64,000 bases of DNA from Micrococcaceae bacterium Sec5.1 (GTDB taxonomy: Bacteria > Actinomycetota > Actinomycetes > Actinomycetales > Micrococcaceae), in contig CP143430.1 in the NCBI GenBank assembly GCA_039636795.1, forward strand, positions 4,402,001 through 4,466,000, written 5' to 3'. Each line of letters begins with the position of its first letter. Within the stretch, counting starts at the first letter, position 1. A program made the translations under genes and the position numbers. This document shows, in pieces, positions 8,464 to 18,093 of this stretch. The notes beneath the pieces were generated by a model, which worked only from the letters and a program-made list of their open reading frames with translations, did not search any database and was not told the DNA's origin.

Positions 8464-10214
8464 GCAGCTCCACACTTACCCACCCCAAAACCCCGTCACC
8501 GCCGCCCGGTACAGGCAGCCTCAAGAGGGCGTGGCTGCCGGAGAAAGTCATCCACTACGGTGTCTGGGTCCTCGCTGTCCTGCTGATCCTCGGTCCGATC
8601 GTGCCGATCCTCTGGTCATCAATCTGGTCCACACCGCTCTATGAGTCCGGCGGCAGCGCCACCCTGGACAACTTCCGAAAACTGGCGACTGATCCACTCT
8701 GGTGGTCAGCTGTCGCCAACAGCCTGCAGTTCGCACTCTTCGCCACCATCGGCTCTGTTGTGGTTGGAACCACGGTGGCCTTGCTGGTAGCCCGCACGGA
8801 CCTCCCGTTGCGGAGGATCTATTCAGCCCTGATTGTCCTGCCCTTGGTCCTGCCTGGGCTGGTGCTCATCGTTGGGTGGCAGTCGATGTGGTCAAAGAAC
8901 GGATATGCCACCCATTTGCTGGAAGAATACTCGCCGTTCACTGTTCCCTTTGACCTCTACAGTGTTGCGGGAATGGTGGTCATGGGTACGGTCCTTGGCT
9001 CACCGGTGGTCTACCTCTTTGCCCGGGGAACGCTGTCCTCAGGCGATTCGACGCTCGAGGAAGCCGCACGCTGCGCTGGCGCCAGTCCCCTCCGCGCCTT
9101 GCTCTCGGTGACTCTGCCGCTGCTGCGTCCGGCATTGCTGAACTCCGGACTGCTGGTCTTCGCGTTGGCGCTGGAAACACTGGGGATCCCCCTCATCCTT
9201 GGAACTTCAAAGAACATCAACATGATGTCCACCTACCTGTACAGGCAGTGGACCGGAAGCGCCGACGCCGGTGGAGGAGTTCTGCCCGCTGGCGCCGTCA
9301 TGTTGTTGCTCGCCGTCACTCTGCTGCTGTTGCTGCGCAATCGCCTGGCCGGCGACCTCGCCCGCTTTACTACGACCGGCGGAAAGTCATCCAGACCGGC
9401 GAACGTTGTTAAACTGGGCCCCCTCGGCTGGCTGCTCTCCGCTGTCATAGGTGTTGTCCTGGGCTGTGCAACCCTGGTGCCGCTCAGCGGGGTGGTTCTC
9501 GCCTCTGTCACCGCCCTTCTGACGCCGGCGATCAATCCGTTCAGCGTTCTGACACTGGACAACTTCTCAGCGATCTTAACCAACCCGCTCTACACCGGAG
9601 CGATCGGCAACAGCTTGTTGATTGCCACAGTTGGCGCCGCCATTGCCACCGCTTGCATCGCGGTCATCGCCTTGGTTGCCCACCGTTCCAACTTTCGGTT
9701 CCGCGGATCCTTGGAGCACATCGTGCTGTATCCCCGGGCCGTCCCGGGCTTGATCACCGGCATGGCCTTCTTCTGGACGTTTGCCATCCTGGACCGCTCC
9801 GGAACCTTCAGAGCTACACTTTGGGCGGTCGGAATCGCCTTCGGGGTCCGCGCACTCGCCATGGGCTATGCCGCGTTCTATCCATCGCTTGCCGCGCTGG
9901 GTGCGGACCTGGATCGCGCCGCACGCTCGGCCGGGGCGGACTGGTGGACGGCGATGCGCACCATCATTCTCAGCCTGCTGAGGCCAGCCATGGGCATCTC
10001 ATTCGTCCTGTTGTTTGTAGCAATGCTCAATGAGGCCGACGCCGCAGTTTTCCTGGTGACCCCCGAAACCCAGGTCTTGGGACTGGCAATGCTTCAAATT
10101 GCAGCAAATGGCCTCGGCGGCACCGTCGCCGCCCTCGGAGTCATCCAACTCGTCATCACCGCAGCTGTCCTGGGCGCAGGACGCATTCTGTTTGGAGTTC
10201 GCCCTCATGCATGA
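8460..10214 (+). CDS. ABC transporter permease, two fused MetI-like domains
   Basis: A 584-aa inner-membrane permease with two binding-protein-dependent transport domains in one chain, as in FbpB/ThiP-type systems; roughly twelve membrane helices. EAA-loop signatures appear in both halves: EEAARCAGASPLRALLSVTLPL in the first (about residue 200) and a DLDRAARSAGADWWTAMRTI segment in the second (about residue 480). It overlaps the binding-protein stop by four bases and the ATPase start by eight, so all three are translationally coupled. No second permease gene is needed. Confidence 0.93.
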   Translation: MSSSTLTHPKTPSPPPGTGSLKRAWLPEKVIHYGVWVLAVLLILGPIVPILWSSIWSTPLYESGGSATLDNFRKLATDPLWWSAVANSLQFALFATIGSVVVGTTVALLVARTDLPLRRIYSALIVLPLVLPGLVLIVGWQSMWSKNGYATHLLEEYSPFTVPFDLYSVAGMVVMGTVLGSPVVYLFARGTLSSGDSTLEEAARCAGASPLRALLSVTLPLLRPALLNSGLLVFALALETLGIPLILGTSKNINMMSTYLYRQWTGSADAGGGVLPAGAVMLLLAVTLLLLLRNRLAGDLARFTTTGGKSSRPANVVKLGPLGWLLSAVIGVVLGCATLVPLSGVVLASVTALLTPAINPFSVLTLDNFSAILTNPLYTGAIGNSLLIATVGAAIATACIAVIALVAHRSNFRFRGSLEHIVLYPRAVPGLITGMAFFWTFAILDRSGTFRATLWAVGIAFGVRALAMGYAAFYPSLAALGADLDRAARSAGADWWTAMRTIILSLLRPAMGISFVLLFVAMLNEADAAVFLVTPETQVLGLAMLQIAANGLGGTVAALGVIQLVITAAVLGAGRILFGVRPHA

Positions 10215-11310
10215 TCTGGTCATTACCAATCTCACCAAGAAGTTTGGCCGTCTGACGGTCCTGGACAACGTGTCGGTGACCGCTTCCGACGGGCAGATCC
10301 TGACGTTGCTTGGCCCAAGCGGCTGCGGCAAGTCCACAACGCTCTGGTCCATCGCAGGACTGCTCAAGCCCGACGGCGGCAGCATCGTTGTGGGCGAGCA
10401 GACCTTGTTCAACCATGATTCCTCCGCATTCCTGCCGCCGGAACGCCGTGATTGCGGCGTTGTTTTCCAGTCCTATGCCGTGTGGCCGCACATGAAGGTC
10501 CGCGACAACGTGGGCTATCCGCTGCGGCTCCGACGCTACAAGTCCGAGGCACTCCGCCGACGTGTGGACGAAGTGCTTGAGCTGGTTGACCTTTCCGATC
10601 AGGCAGACCGCTATCCACATCAGCTCTCCGGTGGCCAGCAGCAACGAGTGGCGCTGGCGCGCGCGTTGGCATTCCCTCCGCGACTGCTGCTCCTGGACGA
10701 GCCGTTTTCCAATCTTGATGCCAAACTGCGCGAACGTACGCGCGATTGGTTGCTTCAGTTACAACGCAAGATTGGCGTCACCACGGTTTTCGTGACGCAC
10801 GATCAAGACGAAGCCCTGGCAATGAGCGACAAGATTGCGGTCATGTCAGCCGGAGCCGTGCGCCAAATTGGTACGCCGGAGCAGATCTACAACGATCCCG
10901 CCGATCTATTCGTTGCTGACTTCGTTGGCACCAGCAACTTGCTGGAGGGGACAGTCATTGGCCGCTCAAAGGGGATCCTGACGATCAAGATCGACGGGTT
11001 GGACCAAGCGATCCACGTACCATCCTCAATTACTTCCGACGGCGTCGTGGTTGCCGTTCGTCCTGAAGCGCTGGCGTTGTTGCCTGATGATGCGTCCTCT
11101 GACGGCTACGAGATGACTGTCAACGGACCTGTCCTTGAGAGGTCCTATCATGGCCATCACTTCCGCTACACGGTGGGCGTCGGCGAGCAGGCCCTGGTGG
11201 TCGAAACCCGCGAGCGCACGGATTCCTCCCATGTACGTGTGGGCATTCCACGGGACGGCTACAAGTTGTTCCAACCCCGGACTGCTACGGCACCCAAGGC
11301 CGAACATTGA
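10207..11310 (+). CDS. ABC transporter ATP-binding protein (PotA/CysA/FbpC-like)
   Basis: A 367-aa ATPase driving the importer. Start ATG 10207 (MHDLVITNL) is chosen because the reading frame further upstream lies inside the permease. Walker A GPSGCGKST (residues 36-44), Q-loop, signature LSGGQQQRVALARA and Walker B LLLLDEPF followed by D-loop SNLDA are all intact, with H in VFVTHDQDEA. A C-terminal TOBE-type extension of about 120 residues follows, typical of this class. Overlaps the next gene (threonine aldolase) by a few bases, linking transport and metabolism in one transcript. Confidence 0.95.
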   Translation: MHDLVITNLTKKFGRLTVLDNVSVTASDGQILTLLGPSGCGKSTTLWSIAGLLKPDGGSIVVGEQTLFNHDSSAFLPPERRDCGVVFQSYAVWPHMKVRDNVGYPLRLRRYKSEALRRRVDEVLELVDLSDQADRYPHQLSGGQQQRVALARALAFPPRLLLLDEPFSNLDAKLRERTRDWLLQLQRKIGVTTVFVTHDQDEALAMSDKIAVMSAGAVRQIGTPEQIYNDPADLFVADFVGTSNLLEGTVIGRSKGILTIKIDGLDQAIHVPSSITSDGVVVAVRPEALALLPDDASSDGYEMTVNGPVLERSYHGHHFRYTVGVGEQALVVETRERTDSSHVRVGIPRDGYKLFQPRTATAPKAEH

Positions 11311-12401
11311 TTCCGGTCGGGTCCAGCTACCCCATCAGGATCGATCTGTTCAGCGACACTATTACCCGGCCAACGGAGGCCATGCGGCAGGCCATGGCAA
11401 ACGCCGAGGTTGGGGATGAACAAAAGGGTGAAGACCCCTCCACCAACGAACTGATTGCCCTGACGCGGGAGCTTCTGGGCAAGGAGGAAGCGGTTTTCCT
11501 GCCATCAGGAACGATGTGCAACCAGATCGCCTATGCACTGCACTGCCGGCCCGGCGATGCGATTCTTGTTGATGACAGCGCCCATTCGCTGCGCCATGAG
11601 GAAACCGGGGCGCCCGCCTTGGCCGGGGCCCTGTACAGGCCGATCAAAGCAGACCGTGGCGTCTTCTCTGTTGCCCAGCTTGAAGCGGCGCTCCGCCCGG
11701 AGGGAAGGTCATCGGCCCGCAATGCGGTGCTCTCCATTGAACAGCCATCCAACCTCGGAGGTGGCACGTGCTGGTCTCTGGAGGGCATCACATCAGTGAC
11801 GAAGGTGGCGCGGGCTCATCGGATCAAAACCCACATGGATGGCGCCCGTCTGCTCAATGCGGTGGTGTCCACCGGCGTATCCGCCCACGATTTTTGTGCC
11901 CCGTTTGACTCAGTCTGGCTGGACCTCAGCAAAGGCCTGGGCGCTCCCATGGGAGCGGTGCTGGCCGGCGACGCTGATTTCATCAATGAGGCGTGGCGGC
12001 TCAAGCAACGGTGGGGTGGTTCCATGCGTCAATCAGGCATTGTGGCAGCAGCGGGTACTTTTGCCCTCCGCAATAACGTGGACAGGCTGGCAGATGATCA
12101 TGCGAATGCCCGCCTGCTGGCCGAGTTGCTTGCCGTCCACCCTCACATTTCGATCGACCCACTGGCAGTTCAGACAAATATTGTCCTCTTTGACCTGGTC
12201 GACTTCCCCGTCACGGCTGCGGTGCTGGTGGACCGCCTGCTTCAGGAGAGCGGGATCCGGATGGGCGCTTTTGGCCCGTCCACGATTCGTGCCGTCACCC
12301 ATCTCGACGTTGACATGGAAGACGTACGCCTCGCCGCTGGCGCGCTCAGGGAGTTGCTGGACGAAACCTACTCGATGCACGTAAGCACAAGGAGCAACTA
12401 A
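11307..12401 (+). CDS. ltaE: Low-specificity L-threonine aldolase-type PLP enzyme
   Basis: A 364-aa fold-type I PLP enzyme. It cleaves L-threonine or other beta-hydroxy-amino acids to glycine and an aldehyde. Visible family features are DLFSDTITRPT near the start, HxDGAR (THMDGARL, about residue 176) and the PLP lysine in DLSKGLGAPMG (K209). The start is TTG 11307 overlapping the ATPase stop; no later ATG fits the conserved N-terminus. The location, between an importer and an amidohydrolase, suggests a degradative role for an imported beta-hydroxy-amino acid derivative. Symbol given by family similarity; real substrate not known. Confidence 0.85.
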   Translation: MIPVGSSYPIRIDLFSDTITRPTEAMRQAMANAEVGDEQKGEDPSTNELIALTRELLGKEEAVFLPSGTMCNQIAYALHCRPGDAILVDDSAHSLRHEETGAPALAGALYRPIKADRGVFSVAQLEAALRPEGRSSARNAVLSIEQPSNLGGGTCWSLEGITSVTKVARAHRIKTHMDGARLLNAVVSTGVSAHDFCAPFDSVWLDLSKGLGAPMGAVLAGDADFINEAWRLKQRWGGSMRQSGIVAAAGTFALRNNVDRLADDHANARLLAELLAVHPHISIDPLAVQTNIVLFDLVDFPVTAAVLVDRLLQESGIRMGAFGPSTIRAVTHLDVDMEDVRLAAGALRELLDETYSMHVSTRSN

Positions 12402-12402
12402 C

Positions 12403-13683
12403 ATGACCATCACCTTTGATGTGACGGACCGTCCCGTACCGTACAGCGTCAGCCGCGCGGCCCGGACAGGTGACGACGTCACCGTGCTGCTCAATGCGCG
12501 TGTTGTTGATCCCGAGTCGGGTACCTCTGGTTCCCTGAGCGATGTGTGGCTCCAGGCAGGGCAGATCTCCCGTATTAGTCCTGCCGGCAGTGAGCCCGGC
12601 ATGGGCAGCGTCCTGGATCTCAAGGGCAGGTTTGTGGCTCCCGGGCTGATGGATGCCCATGTTCACCTGGCCTTCGATGGTGGCGATGACCCGAGGGGAA
12701 CCTATCAGGGCAGCAGCGATGAAGAGATCATTGCGCAGGTTGTGGCGAATGCGCGGATTGCGCTTCGTGCCGGGACAACCACTGTGCGGGACTGTGGGAC
12801 ACCCCGGCACCTGCTGGCCCCCATGAGGGCAGCTCTGGGCATGGTGTCCGACGTCGCCACGGTGGTTCATTGCGGTGCGCCAATCTGCCGAGTGGGCGGG
12901 CACGGTCACGACATGGGCGGAGAGGTACGAACCCGTGAGGACATCGAGACCATCATCGCCGAACAGCACGCGGCCGGCGCCACGTGGATCAAGGTCATGG
13001 CCAGCGGCGGCGGCTTTACTCCCGGAACCAGTCCGAGCGTCTTTGAATTCGACCCCACGCTGCTCCGTGAAGCAGTGGTCATCGCCGGCTCGTACGGCAT
13101 GAGGACTGCAGCCCATGCCCATGCCAGTTCCTCGATGGCCGCGTGTATAGAGGCGGGCGTGCACTCGTTGGAACACGCCTCCATGCTGGGGCCGGATGAG
13201 CAGTGTGCGCCCGATCGCGAGCTGTTGCGGAGGGCGGCCGATGCCGGGATCCACATTGTGCCGACCGTCGTCGTAGCGGACATCGTCTCCCGGCAATTGC
13301 GGGAGGGTCACCAAGTCCTGTCCAACCCGCAGGATCGAAATGTAGTGGCGCGATTGGAATCGCGGTTCACAAACGTGACCGAGTTCCTCCACTCCGGCGT
13401 GTCGATCGTGGCAGGGACGGACGCAGGCCCTGCGCACGTCACCTTTGATCTCATTGCCCGCGAGTTGGAACGCTATGTCGACGCCGGACTGGCAGCACAG
13501 CATGCACTGCAGTCTGCAACGTGTGAAGCCGCCGACATGCTCGGGTTGGAGGCGCAAGCGGGTCGCATCCGGCCCGGCCTGTGGGCCGACCTCATCGTCA
13601 CGGCGGCCGACCCCATGCAGGACATCAGCACTCTCGCAACGCCGCTTGGAGTCCTCAAGCGCGGACTACTGATCACACAGTAG
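12403..13683 (+). CDS. Metal-dependent amidohydrolase (imidazolonepropionase/prolidase-like)
   Basis: A 426-aa cytoplasmic amidohydrolase with the complete metal-site set: HxH in MDAHVHLAF (about residue 84), a probable carboxylated lysine in WIKVMASGGG, histidines in AAHAHASS and VHSLEHAS, and the aspartate in VAGTDAGP. It belongs to the subgroup often named Xaa-Pro dipeptidase or imidazolonepropionase-like. It starts two bases after the aldolase stop, so it is part of the same operon. It may hydrolyse an amide or cyclic amide to release the aldolase substrate; that is inference. Confidence 0.87.
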   Translation: MTITFDVTDRPVPYSVSRAARTGDDVTVLLNARVVDPESGTSGSLSDVWLQAGQISRISPAGSEPGMGSVLDLKGRFVAPGLMDAHVHLAFDGGDDPRGTYQGSSDEEIIAQVVANARIALRAGTTTVRDCGTPRHLLAPMRAALGMVSDVATVVHCGAPICRVGGHGHDMGGEVRTREDIETIIAEQHAAGATWIKVMASGGGFTPGTSPSVFEFDPTLLREAVVIAGSYGMRTAAHAHASSSMAACIEAGVHSLEHASMLGPDEQCAPDRELLRRAADAGIHIVPTVVVADIVSRQLREGHQVLSNPQDRNVVARLESRFTNVTEFLHSGVSIVAGTDAGPAHVTFDLIARELERYVDAGLAAQHALQSATCEAADMLGLEAQAGRIRPGLWADLIVTAADPMQDISTLATPLGVLKRGLLITQ

Positions 13684-13725
13684 CCAACCAACTCTGACCA
13701 ACCAACACTCTCCCTAAGGCATGCA

Positions 13726-16077
13726 ATGAACCTGACCCCAGTCAGCGATGACCTGGAGGCGAAGACCGCCTCGACCTTCGAAGACCCCCAACTGGACGCA
13801 CTTGCTGCGATCGAACGCCGCGTTCTGTGGCTTGCGACATCCATGATCCACCACGCAAACAAGGTGCGGCCCAACCCGTCGGGCATCAAGGTAGGCGGGC
13901 ATCAGGCCTCGAGTGCCTCCATTGCGACAATCATGACCTCGCTCTGGTTCGGGCAGCTTCGCGCCGAAGACCGCGTCTCGGTGAAGCCCCACGCCTCGCC
14001 GGTGCTCCACAGCATCAACTATCTGCTGGGTAGCTTGGATGAAAAGTACCTCACAACGCTGCGCGAGTTCGGTGGGCTGCAGAGCTACCCCAGCCGCGCA
14101 AAGGACCCGGATCCCGTTGACTATTCCACGGGCTCCGTCGGCATCGGGGCCACCGCGCCAATCTGGGGTGCCATTTCGCGGCGATACATCGAGACCGTGA
14201 GCGGTACGCCGAACCGTGGGCGCCAGTACTCGCTCGTCGGCGACGCTGAATTGGACGAGGGCGCCATCTGGGAGGCCGTGCTGGACTCGAACGTCGCGGA
14301 TCTTGGTGAGATCGTTTGGATCGTGGACCTGAACAGGCAGTCCCTTGACCGGGTGGTGCCAAACATTGCCGCGGGCAAGATCGAGCGACTCTTCGAGGCC
14401 GCTGGCTGGCAGGTCATCACCGTGCGCTTCGGGCATCTCCTGGAGAGCCTCATGGCCAGGACAGGAGGCGACGCGCTCCGGAAGCGCATTGTTGAGATGT
14501 CCAACCCCGAATACCAACGGCTGCTGCGCTGCTCCGCCGAAGAGCTGCGCCGCAGGCTCCCTGGTGAGGGCGCAGGCGGTGCGGCCATCGCGGAACTTAT
14601 TGCCGGCGTCGAGGACCAGACGCTGACCCAGGCCATCAGGAACCTGGGCGGGCACGACCTCGCCGCGTTGCGCGAGGCCTACTCCCGGATCGATGACACG
14701 CGTCCCACGGTCATCATTGCTTACACCGTCAAGGGCAACGGACTGCCCACCGAGGGCCATCCGCAAAACCACTCCTCGCTGCTTACCGTCGATCAATACC
14801 GCCAACTGGCAGACACAATGGGCGAAGACCCAGACTCACCATGGACGCGGTTCGATCCCGTGAGCCCCGAGGGGCAGCTGGTACGAACCACAGCGGAAAC
14901 CCTGCGGCGCACGGTTGAACCCGCGCTTGCCCCGCCCGCAGTACCGGCAGATTTCGGCAGGACGCCCTCGGGAACAGCCACCACACAGGCAGCCCTGGGC
15001 CGCACCCTGCTGGACGTCACCCGTGCGGCGCCCGCCGTCGCCCGCCGACTGGTGACGGTCAGCCCGGACGTAAGTTCCAGCACCAACCTCGCCGGCTGGC
15101 TGAACAAGGTGGGCGTATGGTCAGTGGAAGAGCGCCCTGACTGGTTCAGCGACGACACCGAGACCGTCATGCACTGGCGTGAAAAGCCCACGGGGCAGCA
15201 CATCGAACTTGGCATCGCGGAGGTCAACCTTGTCAGTCTCCTCGGCGAGCTCGGCGCAACATGGAGTCGCTGGGGCCAGCCGCTGTTCCCGATCGGCGTG
15301 CTCTATGACCCTTTCGTCGAGCGAGCCTTGGAACCATGGTCCTACGGCATCTACGCCGGCGGCCAGTCGATCCTGGTAGGTACGCCGTCGGGCGTCACGC
15401 TTGCTCCCGAAGGCGGTGCGCACCAGTCCATCAAGACGCCGTCCATCGGCCTGGAACAGCCCGGCTGCACCAGCTACGAACCAGCCTTCGCCATCGACGT
15501 CGAGTGGACGCTGCTCGCCTCCATGTCCCAACTCGGGAGACCGGGCGGCAAATCCGCCTACCTGCGGCTCTCCACAAAACCCATCGACCAACAACTGGCG
15601 GCCGTCCCAGAAGATCCAGCCGCGCGTGAGCGTCGCCGTCGCCAAGTGGTCGCGGGTGGCTACATGCTCCGCGCGGCGGCGACACCGTGCGCGACGATCG
15701 TCGCCATGGGCGCCATGGTCCCGGAGGCACTTGCAGCCTCCGAGCGACTCGCCGCCCAAGGCACCCCCGTGGACGTCATATGCGTCACGAGCCCCGGCCT
15801 GCTCTACGACGCCCTGCAAGGCCGCAATGGGCAGAACCCGGACGCACCGTCCTGGATCCTGGACCAAATCCTGCCGTCAGGGCGCGCCGTCCCCATGGTC
15901 ACCGTGCTCGACGGCCACCCCCACACACTCGCGTTCCTCGCTGGCGTGCATCAAGTGACAAGCCGCAACCTCGGCGTAGACACCTTCGGTCAGGCGGGCG
16001 GCCTCGAGGACGTCTACCGCTACCACGGGATCGACACCGACAGCATCGTCCGCGCTGTCCTGGATTTGGTCCAATGA
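13726..16077 (+). CDS. Transketolase / pyruvate dehydrogenase E1-like thiamine diphosphate enzyme
   Basis: A 783-aa thiamine-diphosphate enzyme resembling the homodimeric pyruvate dehydrogenase E1 (AceE) and transketolase, but shorter than AceE (about 900). Seen: GGHQASSASIATIMTSLWFG and VKPHASPVLHSINYLLG near the N-terminus, the ThDP motif GDAELDEGAIWE...DLNRQ (about residues 175-205), a pyrimidine-binding domain (LGIAEVNLVSLLGELGA, about residue 500) and a C-terminal transketolase domain. The last gene of the importer-aldolase-amidohydrolase operon, 42 bases after the amidohydrolase. No E2/E3 genes are nearby, so it may act alone on a 2-oxo acid or ketose. Function within the family is uncertain. 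Confidence 0.82.
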   Translation: MNLTPVSDDLEAKTASTFEDPQLDALAAIERRVLWLATSMIHHANKVRPNPSGIKVGGHQASSASIATIMTSLWFGQLRAEDRVSVKPHASPVLHSINYLLGSLDEKYLTTLREFGGLQSYPSRAKDPDPVDYSTGSVGIGATAPIWGAISRRYIETVSGTPNRGRQYSLVGDAELDEGAIWEAVLDSNVADLGEIVWIVDLNRQSLDRVVPNIAAGKIERLFEAAGWQVITVRFGHLLESLMARTGGDALRKRIVEMSNPEYQRLLRCSAEELRRRLPGEGAGGAAIAELIAGVEDQTLTQAIRNLGGHDLAALREAYSRIDDTRPTVIIAYTVKGNGLPTEGHPQNHSSLLTVDQYRQLADTMGEDPDSPWTRFDPVSPEGQLVRTTAETLRRTVEPALAPPAVPADFGRTPSGTATTQAALGRTLLDVTRAAPAVARRLVTVSPDVSSSTNLAGWLNKVGVWSVEERPDWFSDDTETVMHWREKPTGQHIELGIAEVNLVSLLGELGATWSRWGQPLFPIGVLYDPFVERALEPWSYGIYAGGQSILVGTPSGVTLAPEGGAHQSIKTPSIGLEQPGCTSYEPAFAIDVEWTLLASMSQLGRPGGKSAYLRLSTKPIDQQLAAVPEDPAARERRRRQVVAGGYMLRAAATPCATIVAMGAMVPEALAASERLAAQGTPVDVICVTSPGLLYDALQGRNGQNPDAPSWILDQILPSGRAVPMVTVLDGHPHTLAFLAGVHQVTSRNLGVDTFGQAGGLEDVYRYHGIDTDSIVRAVLDLVQ

Positions 16078-16090
16078 CAGGGACTCGGGA

Positions 16091-16870
16091 TCACCCCTTG
16101 AAAACCGGCGCCCGCTTCTCCTGGAAAGCCCGGAAACCCTCGGCGTAATCCTCGGTCTTGCAGAGGCGGGCCTGCTCAGTGTTTTCCTCGGCCATGGATG
16201 CCCAGAGGCCAAGTCGCTGATCGCGGATGTGGGCCACGAGTTCCTTGGAGGCCTTGAAAGCCTCAGTGGCTCCGGTAGCCACCCGTTCGACGATCGCTCG
16301 CGTCATGGCAAGCAACGCATCATCGGGCATCGCACGGCTGAACATTCCCCGTTCAACGGCCTCGGAGCCAGAGATCAGATCGGCTGTGTAGATCAGATCC
16401 AGTGTGCGATGCATGCCCAGACGCTCAGTGAAGTACCAGTGCCCGCCGGAATCCAGGGTGGCGCCCAGCTTGGCGAAAGGTGAACCAAATTTGGCATTCT
16501 CCCCCACGTACACCACGTCCGTGGCCAACAGCAGTCCGAGACCGACACCCAGGCAGGCACCGTGCGCAGCAGCAAAAGTGGGTGCCGGGAATGCGGCCAT
16601 CTTCTTCAGGAGCGGCTCCACCAGCCCACCGAGATACGCCTGCGCGTCATCGGTTTCGGGGGTAACGCCGGCAATGTCGCGGCCGGCGCAGAAGGCTCGC
16701 CCCTCTCCGCGAAGCAGGAGCGCCCGCACCTCACCGCGCGAGGCGGCGGCAGCAGCGTCGTCGTACGCCTTATCCAGTTCGGCAAGCGCGTCCTCGTTGA
16801 GCGAGTTCAGCTTTTCGGGGGCATTGAGGACAATTTCGGCAATGCCGTTGGCAATGGAGAGCTCGATCAT
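16091..16870 (-). CDS. paaG: Enoyl-CoA hydratase/isomerase, probably PaaG
   Basis: A 259-aa crotonase-fold enzyme at the end of the paa operon. The oxyanion-hole segment AAAHGACLGVGLGLLLATD and the catalytic-loop segment GATLDSGGHWYF are visible. The aspartate in LDSGG matches the position used by PaaG isomerases (epoxide to oxepin-CoA) rather than the two glutamates of hydratases, so PaaG is preferred over PaaF. Start follows AAGGAG. The gene lies nine bases after paaE and is convergent with the E1-like gene. PaaF, PaaH and PaaJ are not in the window, so the later beta-oxidation steps must be encoded elsewhere. Confidence 0.85.
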   Translation of the reverse strand: MIELSIANGIAEIVLNAPEKLNSLNEDALAELDKAYDDAAAAASRGEVRALLLRGEGRAFCAGRDIAGVTPETDDAQAYLGGLVEPLLKKMAAFPAPTFAAAHGACLGVGLGLLLATDVVYVGENAKFGSPFAKLGATLDSGGHWYFTERLGMHRTLDLIYTADLISGSEAVERGMFSRAMPDDALLAMTRAIVERVATGATEAFKASKELVAHIRDQRLGLWASMAEENTEQARLCKTEDYAEGFRAFQEKRAPVFKG

Positions 16871-16879
16871 GGGGACTCC

Positions 16880-18085
16880 TTAGACGTCGAAGTCGACAGT
16901 AACTTCTTCGCTGGTGGGGTGGGACTGGCAGGTGAGGACGTAGCCCTTGTCCAGCTCGTCCTGCTCGAGGGCGTAGTTCTCATCCATGGACACCGTACCC
17001 GTCACCAGCTTGGCGCGGCAGGTGCCGCAGACCCCGCCCGCACACGCGAACGGAACATCGGGGCGGACACGAAGGGCAGCGTTGAGGATGGACTCGCGGG
17101 CGTGCGTGGGACTTGCGACCTCGCCGGTCAAACCGTCCAGCTTGAACGTGATCTTGTAGGTTTCCTTCGACTCGTCCTCCACAACGGGACGGCCGGCATT
17201 GCCCTCAGGGCGGTCAGGACGACCAGTGGTGAACAGCTCGAAACGAACGTGCTCAGGCTTCACACCACGGCCAGCGAGGGTGTCGCGGCACAGTTGGACC
17301 AGCTCGAACGGCCCACACAGGAACCACTCGTCCACATCCTCGGAATGGATGGCACTGCTCAGCAACGCCTGCAGCTTCTCGGAATCGATGCGGCCGGTCA
17401 TCAGCGGCGCGATCCGCTGCTCGCGGGACAACACGTGGTGCAGCGCCAGGCGCGAAGGGTACTTGTCCTTCAGGTCCGCCAGTTCCTCCAGGAACATGAC
17501 GTCCATGGCGGCTTTGTTGGCGTAGATCAGGTCAAAAGTGGTCTCAGGGTTGGCGGCCAGCAGTGTCCGGGCAATCGCGATCACGGGCGTGATGCCCGAG
17601 CCTGCAGCGATCGCAACGAAGTTCCCGGGCTCCCCCGCCAACTCCTCGGGGTGGTTCATGGAGTTCATGACGTTGTGCTGGACCGCCGAGCCGTCCTTGC
17701 CGTGCCGCGAAATGAACGCACCCTGTGGGCTCATCACGTCCAAGACGTCGCCGGCTTTCAGCTCGGCGTTGGCCCACGTGGAGAAAGTGCCGCCAAGGTC
17801 CTTCTTGATGGCCACCCGGATCTCGCTGCTGCCATCGGAGAAACTGCGCGGCTCTGCACAGATCGAGTAGCTCCGGCGGACCTCGTGCGGCTCACCATTC
17901 TCGTCCGGCAGCGAGGTGCGCAGCGCGACGTACTGGCCAGGAAGGTAGTCATACTGACCGGCCAACTCGGCAGGAACAGCGAACGTCACCTCGATTGCGT
18001 CGTCCGTAAGGCGCCGGACTTCCGAGACGGTCAGGGAATGGAAAGACGCACGACGGCGGCTGGCCGTCTGGGTTTCGGTGGTCAT
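16880..18085 (-). CDS. paaE: Phenylacetyl-CoA epoxidase reductase subunit
   Basis: A 401-aa ferredoxin-NADP reductase-type subunit that feeds electrons to the PaaABCD oxygenase. FAD domain with RRSYSICAEP (about residue 72), NAD(P) domain with GSGITPVIAIARTLL (about residue 150), and a C-terminal plant-type [2Fe-2S] domain with CAGGVCGTCRAKLVTG and a final CQSH. ATG 18085 is chosen: it has an AAGGAATT site and matches the expected N-terminus; a longer frame upstream would run into paaD. Eight bases after paaD. Confidence 0.95.
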   Translation of the reverse strand: MTTETQTASRRRASFHSLTVSEVRRLTDDAIEVTFAVPAELAGQYDYLPGQYVALRTSLPDENGEPHEVRRSYSICAEPRSFSDGSSEIRVAIKKDLGGTFSTWANAELKAGDVLDVMSPQGAFISRHGKDGSAVQHNVMNSMNHPEELAGEPGNFVAIAAGSGITPVIAIARTLLAANPETTFDLIYANKAAMDVMFLEELADLKDKYPSRLALHHVLSREQRIAPLMTGRIDSEKLQALLSSAIHSEDVDEWFLCGPFELVQLCRDTLAGRGVKPEHVRFELFTTGRPDRPEGNAGRPVVEDESKETYKITFKLDGLTGEVASPTHARESILNAALRVRPDVPFACAGGVCGTCRAKLVTGTVSMDENYALEQDELDKGYVLTCQSHPTSEEVTVDFDV

Positions 18086-18093
18086 GGAATTCC

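Noticed and set aside
12346..13557. 403-residue minus-strand frame opposite the amidohydrolase
   Set aside because: The plus strand carries all amidohydrolase metal ligands; the antisense product is low-complexity and featureless.
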